DNA of 64,000 nucleotides, taken from the NCBI RefSeq assembly GCF_009720725.1, contig NZ_WNKT01000011.1, positions 1 through 64,000 on the forward strand, in the 5' to 3' direction. The translations under genes were made by a program, and so were the position numbers. Shown here piece after piece: positions 42,355 to 53,009 of the stretch. Under the pieces are notes generated by a model, which was not told the origin of the DNA, did not search any database, and saw only the letters and a list, made by a program, of their open reading frames with translations. This DNA is from Allochromatium palmeri. GTDB lineage: Bacteria; Pseudomonadota; Gammaproteobacteria; Chromatiales; Chromatiaceae. Position 1 is the first letter of the stretch. Every line of letters begins with the position of its first letter.

Positions 42355-44922
42355 TCAGTCGTCGTTCAGCGGCGGCGGCGCAAGGACTTCGCGATTACCA
42401 TTGGTCTCAGCCGGACCGACGATGCCGATGCGCTCCATCTCCTCGACCATGCGCGCGGCGCGGTTGTAGCCAATCTTGAGTTTGCGCTGCACGCCCGAGA
42501 TCGAAGCACGACGGCTGTCGACCACGAACTGCACAGCCTCGTCGAACAATGGATCATTGTCTTCGGTGTCGCCGCCGCGCGGTTCAGGATCGATACCGGG
42601 CAGCAGCTCGGTCGGCTCACGCAACACATCGTGGATATAGCTCGGTTCGCCGTACTGCTCCTTGAGGAACTCGACCACGCGATGGACCTCGTGGTCATCG
42701 ACGAAGGCACCATGCACGCGATGCGGAATATTGCCGCCGGGCGGCAGATAGAGCATGTCACCGTGACCAAGCAACTGCTCGGCACCCATCTGATCGAGGA
42801 TGGTGCGCGAGTCGATGCGCGAGGAGACCTGGAACGCGACGCGCGTCGGGATGTTGGCCTTGATGAGTCCGGTGAGCACGTCGACCGAGGGCCGCTGGGT
42901 CGCAAGCAGCAGATGGATACCGGAGGCGCGCGCTTTCTGCGCCAGACGGGCGATGAGCTCCTCGACCTTCTTGCCGACCACCATCATCATGTCGGCCAGC
43001 TCGTCGATGATGACGACGATATAGGGCAGATGCTGAAGATTCGGCACCTCGCCACCATAGGCCAGCAGATCCTCGGGCTTGATGGTCGGGTCCGGGATCG
43101 GCGTACCGGCCGCCTCGGCCTCGGCGACCTGACGGTTGTAGCCGCCGATGTTGCGCACCCCGAGCTTGGCCATGAGCCGATAACGCCGCTCCATCTCGCC
43201 GACACACCAGCGCAGCGCATTGGCCGCTTCCTTCATATCGGTGACGACCGGCGTCAGCAGATGCGGGATGCCCTCGTAGACTGAGAGTTCGAGCATCTTG
43301 GGGTCGACCATGATCAGCCGCACGTCTTCGGGTCCGGACTTGTAGAGCAGGCTCAGGATCATGGCGTTGATCGCCACTGACTTGCCCGAGCCTGTGGTGC
43401 CGGCGATCAGCGCGTGTGGCATGCGCGCCAGATCCGCGACCACCGGCAGACCGGAGATGTTGGTGCCCAGACCGATGGTGAGCGGCGAGCTGGCGTCCTG
43501 ATAAGAGGGCGAGTCGAAGATCTCGCGCAGGAACACCGTCTCGCGCTCTCGGTTGGGGATCTCGATGCCGATGACCGATTTGCCGGGAATGATCTCGACC
43601 ACGCGCACACTGACGACTGTCAGCGCTCGCGCCAGATCGCGCGCCAGCCCCGTGATCTTGCTCGCCTTGATGCCGGGTGCCAGTTGCAGTTCGAACAAGG
43701 TGACTACCGGGCCGGGATAGACGGCGACCACCTGCACATCGACCCCGAAATGCGCCAGATTGGCCTCGACCTGACGCGAGAGTTCCTCGATCTGCTCTTC
43801 GGAATAGCCGAAGCCGCTTTTGCGTGGGGCATCGAGTAGATTCAACGGTGGACGCGGCTTGACGCCGTCGCTGGACACGCTGGAGGCGCCACTGACACGC
43901 GCCAGCTTCTGAAAAAAGCCGCGCTTCTCCTCGGGAGCACGCCTGACCGGCGGCTCGGGTTCGACCGGCATCGGTAGCGGCGCGGCCTTACTGATTTCAC
44001 GCTGAACGGCTGGATGTTCGCGGCGCGTTTCAGGCGGGCGGCGATCTTCCGCCCTGGGTCTGGCAGCCGGCAGATCATCGGAGTCCTCGGCCGCCGGATC
44101 AGTCAACAGCGCCTGAACCTCGGGCGGCAGGTGTTTTGGTGGACGTCGCGTCCGCACGCGACGTGGTGCCTCGTCCAGCATCGACAGCGCAGCGTCCGGG
44201 TCGATCAGACTGAGTGCCTGCGGCAGATCACGGGGGGGCTGGCGCGTGCCCGTCAAGGGTGACCCGGATGAGTGATGCAAGATACGACCGGGTCGCAACT
44301 GGCTCAGGCGCTGCCAGCCGAGTTCAGCGCCATGAAGCACGACCGCCCCGGTCAGGTCGATCAACTTGAGCCAGGAGATGCCGAAGAAGAGCGTCAAGCT
44401 GACGAAGAGCGCCCCGAGCAGCAACAGGTTGGCGCCCATGGCGCCGAAGGCTTCGAGCATTCGCCCGCTGACCAGCAGGCCGATCCCACCGCCGGCGCCA
44501 TTGGGTAGATAGTCGCCCTGCACCGCCAGATTGACCGAGGCGAACCCGCAGCCGGCGGCCATGGTGACCAGGAACCCGATCCAGCGCAGTGAGAGCAACC
44601 AGGTTTTGGTCTCGGTGTCCTCGCCACGACCACGAAAGAGCAGCCAGGCACTCCAGGCGATCATGAAGGGCAGCAGATAGGCGAAGTAGCCAAAGAGATA
44701 GAGTGCTGCGTCGGCGAACCAGGCACCTGTACGCCCACCGGCGTTGGTCACCTGCATGTCATTGCCGATGTAGGACCAACCGGGGTCGTGAGGCGAATAA
44801 CTGATCAGTGACAGTGCCAGGTAGAGTGAGGCGCACATGAGAATCCATAGACTCCCCTCGCGCAGCGCGCGCTCGACCTGATCGGTGAACGTCAATTGCC
44901 CGTAGCGTGTTGCTTGTCCCAT
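42355..44922 (-). CDS. ftsK: DNA translocase FtsK
   Basis: 855 residues from ATG 44922 with a GGAGA site. Four membrane helices lie within the first about 190 residues, followed by a Pro/Arg-rich linker (about 200-370). The motor has Walker [10 protein letters not shown] and Walker B LIMVDPKM, and the C-terminal gamma winged helix ([22 protein letters not shown]) reads KOPS sites. It pumps chromosome termini at the septum and activates XerCD. The linker is shorter than in E. coli. Confidence 0.95.
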   Translation of the reverse strand: MGQATRYGQLTFTDQVERALREGSLWILMCASLYLALSLISYSPHDPGWSYIGNDMQVTNAGGRTGAWFADAALYLFGYFAYLLPFMIAWSAWLLFRGRGEDTETKTWLLSLRWIGFLVTMAAGCGFASVNLAVQGDYLPNGAGGGIGLLVSGRMLEAFGAMGANLLLLGALFVSLTLFFGISWLKLIDLTGAVVLHGAELGWQRLSQLRPGRILHHSSGSPLTGTRQPPRDLPQALSLIDPDAALSMLDEAPRRVRTRRPPKHLPPEVQALLTDPAAEDSDDLPAARPRAEDRRPPETRREHPAVQREISKAAPLPMPVEPEPPVRRAPEEKRGFFQKLARVSGASSVSSDGVKPRPPLNLLDAPRKSGFGYSEEQIEELSRQVEANLAHFGVDVQVVAVYPGPVVTLFELQLAPGIKASKITGLARDLARALTVVSVRVVEIIPGKSVIGIEIPNRERETVFLREIFDSPSYQDASSPLTIGLGTNISGLPVVADLARMPHALIAGTTGSGKSVAINAMILSLLYKSGPEDVRLIMVDPKMLELSVYEGIPHLLTPVVTDMKEAANALRWCVGEMERRYRLMAKLGVRNIGGYNRQVAEAEAAGTPIPDPTIKPEDLLAYGGEVPNLQHLPYIVVIIDELADMMMVVGKKVEELIARLAQKARASGIHLLLATQRPSVDVLTGLIKANIPTRVAFQVSSRIDSRTILDQMGAEQLLGHGDMLYLPPGGNIPHRVHGAFVDDHEVHRVVEFLKEQYGEPSYIHDVLREPTELLPGIDPEPRGGDTEDNDPLFDEAVQFVVDSRRASISGVQRKLKIGYNRAARMVEEMERIGIVGPAETNGNREVLAPPPLNDD

Positions 44923-45020
44923 GCGCTTCTCCAAATGTTCCAGCGCATTATAGCGTTACGGGAGATTTTTCGCGCGATTTCCCAGAAATCGGGGGCGCGA
45001 ATCCAGCGAAAGGCGGCCGG

Positions 45021-45057
45021 TCGCCGAGCCGTCCCTGGTGAGACGACGGCTCGGCGA
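45021..45057 (-). terminator. Hairpin after the cold-shock gene
   Basis: A 13-bp perfect inverted repeat (45021-45033 / 45045-45057) with an 11-base loop lies 26 bp past the cold-shock stop codon. No long T-run follows, so it may be a terminator or a 3' stabiliser. It lies between the cold-shock stop and the ftsK start. Confidence 0.5.
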
Positions 45058-45082
45058 GTGGTCTCTCAGTCCGGGTGACGTG

Positions 45083-45295
45083 TTAGTTCGGCGTCACGTT
45101 CTCGGCCTGTGGGCCCTTGGGGCCCTGGGTGACTTCCATGGTCACCTGCTGACCCTCGGCCAGGGTCTTGCGACCGCCGCCATTGATCGCGCTGTAATGC
45201 ACGAAGACATCCTTGCCGCCTTCGCGCTCGATGAAACCATAGCCCTTTTCGTCATTGAACCACTTGACCGTTCCAGAAATCAGTTCGCCTGCCAT
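45083..45295 (-). CDS. Cold-shock domain protein
   Basis: 70 residues, one OB-fold cold-shock domain. RNA-binding motifs [15 protein letters not shown] and [10 protein letters not shown] are intact. A GAGGTT ribosome site precedes the ATG. It acts as an RNA chaperone; whether cold-inducible is uncertain, but the structured leader suggests post-transcriptional control. Confidence 0.95.
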   Translation of the reverse strand: MAGELISGTVKWFNDEKGYGFIEREGGKDVFVHYSAINGGGRKTLAEGQQVTMEVTQGPKGPQAENVTPN

Positions 45296-45893
45296 AACAA
45301 CCTCATCGATAAAAACGCACCAACCATGGTTGGTATTGAATGACCCGTCTTCACCTTGAAGACGGTGTCACGACCACTCGCGTTGGAGCGGAATCTTTCA
45401 TCGGACGATGCTCGCACATCATCCGGATGTTCATGCTGTACTCTCGATCGTTCACCAACAGGATATCGCTCGATATTATGTGACACCTGCGTCGACTCCG
45501 GCGAATCGAGCCGCAAACCGGGATTCATGCCTGAGAACGCGACACTCCAGCGCGGCCATGCTCACACCCGACATCTTCGAGGACTGGCCCGGCGCCAAGC
45601 TCGACGGGCCGTCAGAACGATGCGGTGACACGGATATCGGTGAAGTGATGCAAATCAAGCGGGGGAAGCCATTCATGGCGGTCGATGCGGGGATCAAGCG
45701 GTCATAACGGGGTCATGAAATCGGGTATTAACGAGTCGAGGATGAGTATTTCATTGAATTCGAAATCCGGTCGACGACTCAGACGCTGTCAGTTGATCCA
45801 GTGTTCGCACTTCGACGCGTTCATTGCTTATTCGTGTTGGGGCGCGATTATACCCTAGAATTCGTACGCGCAAAGATCGATCTCTGATTCGCA
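45296..45893 (-). promoter_or_regulatory. Long gene-free leader of the cold-shock gene
   Basis: 598 bp without a credible gene. A -10 TATAAT on the minus strand (45847-45852) would give a leader of over 500 bases; its -35 is weak. Nearest the gene lie a 16-bp perfect palindrome ACCAACCATGGTTGGT (45319-45334), then a 9-bp hairpin CCGTCTTCA/TGAAGACGG (45345-45365), then an imperfect hairpin near 45399-45428. This layout suits an RNA thermometer. A small hairpin (45883-45898) ends the EAL gene. Confidence 0.5.
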
Positions 45894-47192
45894 TCAGAAA
45901 GACCGATGATTCGACTCAACGATTGTGATACCCGGATACATGAGTCCTTGATGGGGCACGCTCATGAAGTTGCCTTGAATGGCATCGATTCCGGCCGCAT
46001 GGAGCATGGGCATAAGTTCGTCGCCATCGACAGCGAGCGCGATGACACGAACATTCTGCTTATGCGCGGCACGCACGAACCTCTCCAGGGCCGTCTGCGA
46101 GGCGGCGCCATCGACAAGGCCATGCATGATCTCGCGCGACAGTTTGACGTGCGTGAGAATAGCGCCATGGGTCTCGATGAAGGCGACGTCATCAAGCCTG
46201 AGATCCTCGACCAGCAACCCATGACGTTTCTCGGCCAGCAGACCGAGCAAGCGCTCCAGGCCATCCGGCGCTTCGTCGAACACCGAGCGGCATACTTCGA
46301 ATATGATCGAGCCAGGCGCTAGATCGGCCTGGGCGACAGCGGTGCCGATCGCCTCCAGGATGTCGCCCGACAGGAGCGTCTGGTTAGCCAGATTCAAAAA
46401 CAGGGTCGTGTCGCGTGCGCCACCGCTTTGCATACGCTGCAATAAAACCAATGATCGCAGCACGATCCAATGATCGATCCGGCCCATCCATCCGGCCTCG
46501 GCGACGAGCGGCAGAAAGGCGCCCGGCAGGAGAATGCGCCCCTGCTCGTCCCTGAGTCGCACCAGCGTCTCGAACATATTGCGATGTTTCTGATCGGCCC
46601 TGAAGGAGACGATCGGCTGGTATTCGAGCACCAGACCGCCATCCTTGATCAGTGATCTGACGCGGGCCGCGTCGAGCGACTCATCGTGTTCATCATGAGA
46701 CGCATCGCGATGGAGATAACTGGACAGATCGCTGATGGTCGCCAGAACGACTGGGCGCCGGTCATTGGCGTCCGGTGGCAGGGCGGAGTGACGCAAGCCA
46801 CGTAATTGCTTGCGGGCCTGACACGCCCGGAGTTCGCGCTCGCAGACCATGAGGAGATGATCGATATCGCCCCGGATCAGCACGTCCGCCGCGCCGAGCG
46901 CGAATCCCTTGGCTGGAGTCAGGGAACTTTCGGGGGACTTGAACAGGATCAGCGAGGCATCGAGTCGGTCGGCGTGTCCGGCAAGCCGCGCGGCAAGATC
47001 GAGGGTCGTGAACGCCTGCTCATCACAGAGGATGAGATCCCACCACGCGGGATTTTGAAGCGCGGATTCGAGCGACATGGGCGTGTCGGCCTCGGTCAGG
47101 TCGACGACGAGTCCCTTACGATTCAAGAGTGCGCTGACGCGCAGCTCAACTGGCTCCGGATGGATGCAGAGTATCTTTTTGACTTTTTTCAT
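45894..47192 (-). CDS. Degenerate EAL-domain protein with receiver-like N terminus
   Basis: 432 residues from ATG 47192; the frame runs on to 47357 but that part is Arg-rich and unconvincing. The N-terminal about 130 residues look like a receiver (ILCIHPEP, LILCDEQAF). The rest is EAL-like: FETLVRL replaces EALLR-type, FLNLA and FEVCRS align with ligand positions, but DDFG reads VEDLRL and AEGVE reads ALAVDG. Loss of these metal ligands argues against phosphodiesterase activity. Probably a c-di-GMP receptor or remnant. The 236 bp upstream show no other gene. Confidence 0.75.
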   Translation of the reverse strand: MKKVKKILCIHPEPVELRVSALLNRKGLVVDLTEADTPMSLESALQNPAWWDLILCDEQAFTTLDLAARLAGHADRLDASLILFKSPESSLTPAKGFALGAADVLIRGDIDHLLMVCERELRACQARKQLRGLRHSALPPDANDRRPVVLATISDLSSYLHRDASHDEHDESLDAARVRSLIKDGGLVLEYQPIVSFRADQKHRNMFETLVRLRDEQGRILLPGAFLPLVAEAGWMGRIDHWIVLRSLVLLQRMQSGGARDTTLFLNLANQTLLSGDILEAIGTAVAQADLAPGSIIFEVCRSVFDEAPDGLERLLGLLAEKRHGLLVEDLRLDDVAFIETHGAILTHVKLSREIMHGLVDGAASQTALERFVRAAHKQNVRVIALAVDGDELMPMLHAAGIDAIQGNFMSVPHQGLMYPGITIVESNHRSF

Positions 47193-47428
47193 CCCGCGCC
47201 GGCCTTGATCCTGGAGCCTACGAAACGACGCCCGACGACCCGCACGCCTCCCGGCGCATGGAACTTGGCAACGGACGCCACGCACATGCTCCGAAACATA
47301 CGTCGACCGAGACGAAAGCGCAAGCCGAAAAAACAGCGTCGGACGTCTCTCGCGCACTCAGAAACCACGTCGGCTGCTCAGCATTCAGACGTTCTTTTTA
47401 TGCACCGGTCGCCGCTGAGCGACGACGA

Positions 47429-49498
47429 TTACGCGCGATCTTTGCTATCAGCCGTCCGCGCTGAGGCTCCAACATCGACACAATGACAGCACACTCGCCG
47501 CGTGGAACCCAGTCGGGTCTCGACCGGATAGTGATGCCGGCAGACCTCGATCGCCTCAGGACAACGCGGATGGAAGTGACAGCCCGAGGGCGGATGGCGC
47601 GGCGAGGGCATATCACCCTCAAGCTGGATGATCCGGCGACGACGCTCGGGATCGACCACGGGCACGGCTGACAGCAGCGCGCGCGTGTAGGGATGCCGCG
47701 GATCGTCGAGGATTTCGTCGACCTGGCCGTGCTCGACCACCCGCCCCAGATACATCACCGCGACCTCGTGCGCCAGATAGGACACGACCGAAAGATCGTG
47801 GGTGATGAAGAGATAGGCTAACCCGAGCCGCTCCTGGAGATCTTTGAGTAGATTGAGGATCTGGGCCTGGACCGAGACGTCGAGCGCACTGGTCGGTTCA
47901 TCACAGATGATGATCCGGGGTTCGACGGCCAGAGCGCGGGCGATACAGAGACGCTGGCGCTGTCCGCCCGAGAACTCGTGCGGATAGCGGCTGGCCGATT
48001 CGGGATCCAGGCCGACCAGCTCCAGCAGCTCGGCCACCCGGCGCATTCGCTCGGCCCGCTTGGGTGCGATTTTCAATGCCTGGAGTCCCTCGCCGATGAT
48101 GTCGCCGACCAGCATGCGCGGGTTCATCGAAGCGAAGGGATCCTGGAAGACGATCTGCAAGTCCTTGCGGAATGGGCGCAGGCGCCGATGACTCAGACCG
48201 ATGAGTTCCTGGCCGCGATAGCGCACCGAGCCGCCGGTCGGGGGCACGAGTTGCAGCAGACCCTTACCCGCCGTGGTTTTACCGCAGCCGGACTCGCCGA
48301 CCAGAGCCAGCGTGCGTCCGGCATAGAGATCGAGCGAGATGCCGTCGACCGCGCGGACATAGCCAACGACGCGGCGCAGCACGCCCTGATGGATGGGAAA
48401 ATGGACCTGGAGACCGCGCATGGTCAGAAGCGGCACTTGCGCGGTTTCGCTTGCGCTCTCGTCGCTGGCGACATGGGCCGCCGCAATGACGACTGGCACT
48501 GCGGGTCGATCCGGCACTTCAACACCAACCGACTCAGCGAGATGACAGCGTACCCCCCTCCCCTCATCGAGCATCCGCCATTCCGGAACCTCCAGACGAC
48601 AACGCGCGATAGCTGCCGGACAGCGATCGACGAAGCGGCAGCCCTGAAAGACCTGATCCAGGGACGGCACGCGCCCGGCAATCACGGCCAAACGCCCGTG
48701 GCGCTTGCTGGCCTCCGGTAGACTTTCCAGCAGATGACGACTGTAAGGGTGCAGCGGCTGGACGAAGAACTCGGCCACGGGCGCGGTCTCGACGATCTGA
48801 CCGGCGTACATCACGGCCAGCCGTTCGGCGGTCTCAGCGACCACGCCCAGGTCATGTGTGATCAGCAGCACCGCCAGCCCGTTCTCGGACTGCACCGCCT
48901 TCAGCAAGCGCAGCACCTGGGCCTGGATGGTGACATCGAGCGCTGTGGTCGGCTCGTCGGCGATCAGGAGCCGCGGATTGCCGGCCAGGGCCATGGCGAT
49001 CATGACGCGCTGCTTCATGCCGCCCGAGAGCTGGTGCGGATACTCGTTCAGCCGCTGCTCGGGGTCGGGGATGCCGACGGCACGCAGCAGTTCGAGGGCG
49101 CGTTCGGCCCCGAGCCGTTGGCGCGCGTCGCCCTGATGCAGCCGCACCGCCTCGCCGATCTGGGTGCCGACGGTCAGCACCGGATTGAGCGAGGTCTGCG
49201 GCTCCTGGAAGATCATCGCCATCTGGCCGCCGCGCACCTGACGCATCTCGGCTTCGGTCAGACTCAGGAGTTCGGTTCCGCCGAGCTGCACCGAACCGGC
49301 GGTGATCCGCCCGGACGGCGGCAGCAGACGCATCAGCGACAGGGCGGTCATCGACTTGCCGCAGCCCGACTCGCCGAGCAGGGCGAAGGTTTCGCCGCTA
49401 CGGATGTCGAGCGTCAGGCCATCGACCACGCGCGCGGGTTGGGCCGGATCACCCAGTTCGGTCGTCAGTCCCGTGATTTGCAAGAGCGGCTTGGTCAT
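47429..49498 (-). CDS. Peptide ABC transporter, fused double ATPase (YejF-like)
   Basis: 689 residues with two complete ATPase domains. The first has [11 protein letters not shown] and LSGGMKQRV with [11 protein letters not shown]; the second has [12 protein letters not shown] and FSGGQRQRL with [11 protein letters not shown]. Each half ends in the oligopeptide-ABC C-terminal signature, including Cys-rich RCPAAIARC and RCPEAIEVC, which may bind an Fe-S cluster or metal. It starts 4 bp after the YejE-like permease. Order and fusion match E. coli YejF. Confidence 0.88.
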   Translation of the reverse strand: MTKPLLQITGLTTELGDPAQPARVVDGLTLDIRSGETFALLGESGCGKSMTALSLMRLLPPSGRITAGSVQLGGTELLSLTEAEMRQVRGGQMAMIFQEPQTSLNPVLTVGTQIGEAVRLHQGDARQRLGAERALELLRAVGIPDPEQRLNEYPHQLSGGMKQRVMIAMALAGNPRLLIADEPTTALDVTIQAQVLRLLKAVQSENGLAVLLITHDLGVVAETAERLAVMYAGQIVETAPVAEFFVQPLHPYSRHLLESLPEASKRHGRLAVIAGRVPSLDQVFQGCRFVDRCPAAIARCRLEVPEWRMLDEGRGVRCHLAESVGVEVPDRPAVPVVIAAAHVASDESASETAQVPLLTMRGLQVHFPIHQGVLRRVVGYVRAVDGISLDLYAGRTLALVGESGCGKTTAGKGLLQLVPPTGGSVRYRGQELIGLSHRRLRPFRKDLQIVFQDPFASMNPRMLVGDIIGEGLQALKIAPKRAERMRRVAELLELVGLDPESASRYPHEFSGGQRQRLCIARALAVEPRIIICDEPTSALDVSVQAQILNLLKDLQERLGLAYLFITHDLSVVSYLAHEVAVMYLGRVVEHGQVDEILDDPRHPYTRALLSAVPVVDPERRRRIIQLEGDMPSPRHPPSGCHFHPRCPEAIEVCRHHYPVETRLGSTRRVCCHCVDVGASARTADSKDRA

Positions 49499-49502
49499 CG
49501 GC

Positions 49503-50915
49503 TCAAACCCCTCTCAAGCGCGGATCGAAAGCATCCCGGACCACATCGGCGAACAGATTCGCCGCCAGCACCAGGGTAAACATAAACAGAAACGCCGCCG
49601 CCAGCGACCACCAGACGATCGGATCGCGCGCCAGTTCCAGTCGCGCACTGTTGATCATGTTGCCCCAGGAATTCATGGTCGGATCGACGCCGATGTTGAC
49701 ATAGGACAGCACCGCCTCGGCTAGCACCAGTCCGCTGAAGTCGAGCACCAGGGTGATGAGCACGATGTGCATGACATTGGGCAGGATGTGGCGGGCGATG
49801 ACGGTGAAGTGACCCACGCCGAGCGCCTGCGCAGCCTGGACATAGTCGATCTCGCGCAGCTTGAGCGCCTCGCCGCGCAGCAGACGGCAGAGTCCGGTCC
49901 AACTGGTCACGCCCAGGATCAAGCAGAGAAACAGCAGGCGCAGATCGGCGCGCTCGACCAGACTGGCGAACTCATCGGCGTGGTTGCTCATGTAGACCTG
50001 GAGCATGAGGATGGTGGCCGCGATCAGGAGCACGCCTGGAATCGAGTTGAGCGTGGTGTAGAGATACTGGATGACATCGTCGACCCAGCCGCGGAAATAG
50101 CCGGCCATGATGCCGAGCAGGATGGCGGCCGGGAGCATGATGAGCGTGGTCAGGGTACCGATCAGGAGTCCGGTGCGGATGCTTTTCAGCGCCTGATAGA
50201 GCACATCCTCGCCGACCTTGTCGGTGCCGAGCACATGGTACTTGAGCGCCAGCGTGCCGACGACGCAGGTCAGAATCAACACTAGCGCCAGAGTGCCGAG
50301 CGCGGTACGCCAGGGAATCTGGGTCTGACCCCGGAGGATACGGTCGCGAACCGCGCTGAAGGGCTGCTTGTGACGACGCGCCAGCCACCCGATGAGACCG
50401 GCGGTGAACAGTGCCCAAAGGATCAAGCCCTCGATCAGTCCGATCAGCGAACGCCAGGCAATGTCCCAGGCACGGTCGTGCTCGGGATCGGCCAGATGGG
50501 CGCCACCATGTTGCAGGCGCGGATAGTCGCGGATCACCGTACCGTCGGGTTGATCGAGCGCTTCCTTGGCCTGGAGATGGGTGGCGAAGGGGGCCGAATA
50601 GGTCTTCTCCTGCCGCTCGCGCAGTCCGCTCAGCGCCAGATCGAGCAGACTCAGCACCTCGGGCGCATAACGCACCTCGCCCGACTCGTCCGTTTGGTCG
50701 AGTTTGAGCTTGAAGTGCAGGGTATCCAGCAGGCCGACCACGGCATAGGCCGAGAGCACTACCAGGGTCGCGACCCCGATGCGCGAGCGCACCACCCGAC
50801 GCCAGGGTGCGCGCAGATGCTCATGACGTGCCGCCCAGACGGCGAACAGTGCCGTTACGGCCAGCAGCAGAAAGACCAGGGCATCGGTCCAGAGGACGAC
50901 GGGGATCAACGGCAT
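49503..50915 (-). CDS. Peptide ABC transporter permease (YejE/DppC-like) with extra N-terminal region
   Basis: 470 residues from ATG 50915. The last about 290 are a standard binding-protein-dependent permease, with the cytoplasmic EAA loop REIDYVQAAQALGVGHF. The first about 180 add two helices and a long soluble loop (about 75-155) not usual in DppC. It lies upstream of the double ATPase but is cut off from its partner permease by the accessory island. The 205 bp before brnT must now hold its promoter. Confidence 0.82.
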   Translation of the reverse strand: MPLIPVVLWTDALVFLLLAVTALFAVWAARHEHLRAPWRRVVRSRIGVATLVVLSAYAVVGLLDTLHFKLKLDQTDESGEVRYAPEVLSLLDLALSGLRERQEKTYSAPFATHLQAKEALDQPDGTVIRDYPRLQHGGAHLADPEHDRAWDIAWRSLIGLIEGLILWALFTAGLIGWLARRHKQPFSAVRDRILRGQTQIPWRTALGTLALVLILTCVVGTLALKYHVLGTDKVGEDVLYQALKSIRTGLLIGTLTTLIMLPAAILLGIMAGYFRGWVDDVIQYLYTTLNSIPGVLLIAATILMLQVYMSNHADEFASLVERADLRLLFLCLILGVTSWTGLCRLLRGEALKLREIDYVQAAQALGVGHFTVIARHILPNVMHIVLITLVLDFSGLVLAEAVLSYVNIGVDPTMNSWGNMINSARLELARDPIVWWSLAAAFLFMFTLVLAANLFADVVRDAFDPRLRGV

Positions 50916-51090
50916 GGAGACTTTTATCCGGCGAAGACATTGTCTGGCATAGTGCCGCCCAGCGAGTGCCTTTCGCAAGGCCCGCAGGGGATTCATTCGT
51001 GATCGGAATCCGCCTGCTCAAGCACTGTGGCGTCTCCAGTATAAATGACGGCAGCGGTGGCGGCGACGGCGGGCGTCAAGCGCACTTGTG

Positions 51091-51112
51091 AGTACATGCG
51101 TTTGTGCATACT
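51091..51112. promoter_or_regulatory. brnTA operator candidate
   Basis: An inverted repeat AGTACATGC (51091-51099) / GCATACT (51106-51112), imperfect by one base, overlaps the likely -10 region 9-30 bp before the brnT start. BrnA antitoxins are known to autoregulate through such sites. Confidence 0.4.
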
Positions 51113-51120
51113 ATCGGCGC

Positions 51121-51402
51121 ATGGAGATCGAATTCGACCCCGAGAAAGCGGCGGCGAACCCGCTCAACCACGACGGCGTAACCTTTGCCGAGGCGCAGGC
51201 CGCGTTGCTCGACCCTTATGCCCTGACGCGCGACGATCCGCACGCCGAAGGCGAACCGCGCTTCGTGACGCTGGAGATGGGCGCGCGGGGACGGATCTTG
51301 ATTGTGATGTGGACACTGCGCGGTGAGCGCATCCGTCTGATTTCATCCTGGAAAGCCAATCAACCTCAACGTCGGTGCTATGAACGCCAATTCAGACCCT
51401 GA
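51121..51402 (+). CDS. brnT: BrnT-family toxin
   Basis: 93 residues from ATG 51121. DUF497/BrnT features: an N-terminal EFDPEKAAANPLNHDGVTFAE-like segment, the RDDPHAEGEPRF loop, then ILIVMWTLRGERIRLISSWKA. The family is a RelE-like ribonuclease that blocks translation. It overlaps the brnA antitoxin by 23 bases. First gene of the accessory island. Confidence 0.85.
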   Translation: MEIEFDPEKAAANPLNHDGVTFAEAQAALLDPYALTRDDPHAEGEPRFVTLEMGARGRILIVMWTLRGERIRLISSWKANQPQRRCYERQFRP

Positions 51403-51673
51403 GTATAACCGTTACGCGGATCTGGACTTCGAGAACGCGAAATCCGTCTCCGATGTCCCGGCCCTAGCGCAACTTCAGGCCGCGCACGGCGGCAAGTCGC
51501 GGATCACGATCCGCGTCGACAACGACATTCTGGCCATATTCAAAGCCCGCGCGGAGATGACAGGCGGCAACTACCAGACCTTGATGAATGAGGCTCTGCG
51601 CCAAGTCGCCCAAGGCCAAGTACTAGCGGATGTGGTCCGGGAAACGATCCGCGCCGAGTTGAGGACACCTTGA
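51380..51673 (+). CDS. brnA: BrnA-family antitoxin
   Basis: 97 residues. The C-terminal half has the ribbon-helix-helix-like SRITIRVDNDILAIFKA and NYQTLMNEALRQ pattern of BrnA. It should neutralise BrnT and repress the shared promoter. The 322 bp downstream carry only gene debris. Confidence 0.82.
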   Translation: MNANSDPEYNRYADLDFENAKSVSDVPALAQLQAAHGGKSRITIRVDNDILAIFKARAEMTGGNYQTLMNEALRQVAQGQVLADVVRETIRAELRTP

Positions 51674-51752
51674 ACGCCGATGACGACCTACGCGCAAGTT
51701 TTGGCGAGCTATCAATACGGGTTGGAAAACGTCTACCTGTCAAGTCCCCGGT

Positions 51753-51933
51753 GATGGCGAAGCGCCGCTGATCAACAGTGAACGCCGTTACCTGGGCGCG
51801 CACATCACCGAACTGACCCCTGAGCAGATCCAGGCCATGCACGCCGCCGATGCGCCGCTGCCAGGCGGAAGGCTCCTGGGAACAGGACAACCTGCTCGAT
51901 CTTCAGGAGTATCGGAGCCAGTTCAACACCTGA
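51753..51933 (+). pseudogene. Frameshifted gene fragment of unknown origin
   Basis: One frame gives a protein-like stretch (LINSERRYLGAHITEL, TPEQIQAMHAADAPLPGG), and after a shift another frame continues with WEQDNLLDLQEYRSQFNT and a TGA at 51931. No start is evident. I do not recognise the family. It is likely the tail of a lost island gene. A tiny ORF (51680-51754) just before it may belong to the same wreck. Confidence 0.35.
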
Positions 51934-51995
51934 CGCCGTCTCGCGTGGTGCCACCCGTAGCGCTGATGGCTACGGAACAGCGATGCGACGCTTCT

Positions 51996-52226
51996 TCAAA
52001 GGAGTTTCACCAGCGCGGCGACAGTCGCGATCCCAGCCATCATCATCGCCCCGAGCTTGATGATCAGGCGGTATTCGAGTTCGCGCAGATCGGTCTTCGT
52101 GGCAACTTCCGCTTCCATATGCGCTGCTCGGAAGGCTTCGGAGATGGCCTCCGCCTGACTTTCAGGAATGCCGGCGTCTTTCAGCGTGCGGATGAATTTG
52201 TGCGTGTCGAATGTGATGGTGCTCAT
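51996..52226 (-). CDS. DUF1640-like small coiled-coil membrane protein
   Basis: 76 residues from ATG 52226. An N-terminal helix-rich part (TFDTHKFIRTLKDAG, ESQAEAISEAFRAA) leads to a coiled coil with TKTDLRELEYRLI and a C-terminal membrane helix (LGAMMMAGIATVAALVKLL). Such proteins are often found in mobile or defence neighbourhoods; function unknown. It lies just downstream of the methyltransferase remnant on the same strand. Confidence 0.65.
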   Translation of the reverse strand: MSTITFDTHKFIRTLKDAGIPESQAEAISEAFRAAHMEAEVATKTDLRELEYRLIIKLGAMMMAGIATVAALVKLL

Positions 52227-52288
52227 AGTGGTTCTCGGGATCGGGGCTGCGTCCGTGCGGCCGGTGCGCTCAGGCGTTCGGTGATGGA

Positions 52289-52838
52289 CTATGGGGACGC
52301 GCGTTGCAGGTTGAGCGCCAGCAGGCGCTGCAAGATCGTGTCGTCGGGAAGGTCGGGCGTGTAGTCCTCCCAGCCGTAGGCGCGGGCGACGGCGGCATCG
52401 AGAGCGCGGTGGGCGTTGGTGAGCCAGGCGGGAGGATTGTTGTAGAGGTTGGTGAGGGTGCGTTTTTTGAGATCCGCAGCATGCTCCGGCTTGGCGATGA
52501 TCCGGTCGGGTATGAATGATGATCCGCTCGCGGTCGCACAACACCAACAGCGGCGGGTTGTCGAGATGACCGGCGTAGTCGGTCAACTGCTTGTAGGCGT
52601 TGTCCAGATCCAGCCCCGGCTTCTTGTTCTCCCAGCCGAAGTATCCGCGCTTCCAGACATCCGCCCAGCCCTGACCGCCGCCGGCCTTCTTCGCCCCGTG
52701 CTCGAAGCAGTAGTTCTCGGAATCGCGCGGCTTGTCGACGCCGAGCAGATCGCACAGATCCTCGAAATAGGGCTGTGCTCCCTGACGCTCGGTCAGCGGG
52801 TTGCCCTTCCATTTCGCTATGAACGCATCCGGTGTCAC
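52289..52838 (-). pseudogene. Internally deleted, frameshifted MmeI-like DNA methyltransferase
   Basis: The first about 105 codons (52838 to about 52524) read as the N terminus of a large type IIG/class I methyltransferase: FIAKWKGNPLTERQGAQPYF, ENYCFEHGAKK, GWADVWKRGYFGWENK. In another frame, about 52511 to the TAG at 52289, comes its C terminus: LKKRTLTNLYNNPPAWLTNA, LDAAVARAYGWEDY, ILQRLLALNLQR. The central catalytic part, several hundred residues, is gone. The gene is dead, a relic of a restriction or phage-defence system. Confidence 0.7.
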
Positions 52839-53009
52839 AACGCATCTCCGCCGTCACCGCAGACTCGGACTGGGCGCGGCAAGCCACGGTCTGCGAGGCG
52901 TGGCGATTCGGGAGCGATCCCAGCCGCCGTCGCAGTATAGCGCCCGGCGCGGAGCTGGAGCGGTGAGCACCGTAGCCGTACTGCTTTGTCCGGCGCATCG
53001 CGTTAGACT

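Noticed and set aside
47193-47357. N-terminal extension of the EAL protein
   Set aside because: The 55 extra residues are Arg-rich with no fold, while ATG 47192 begins a normal receiver-like strand.
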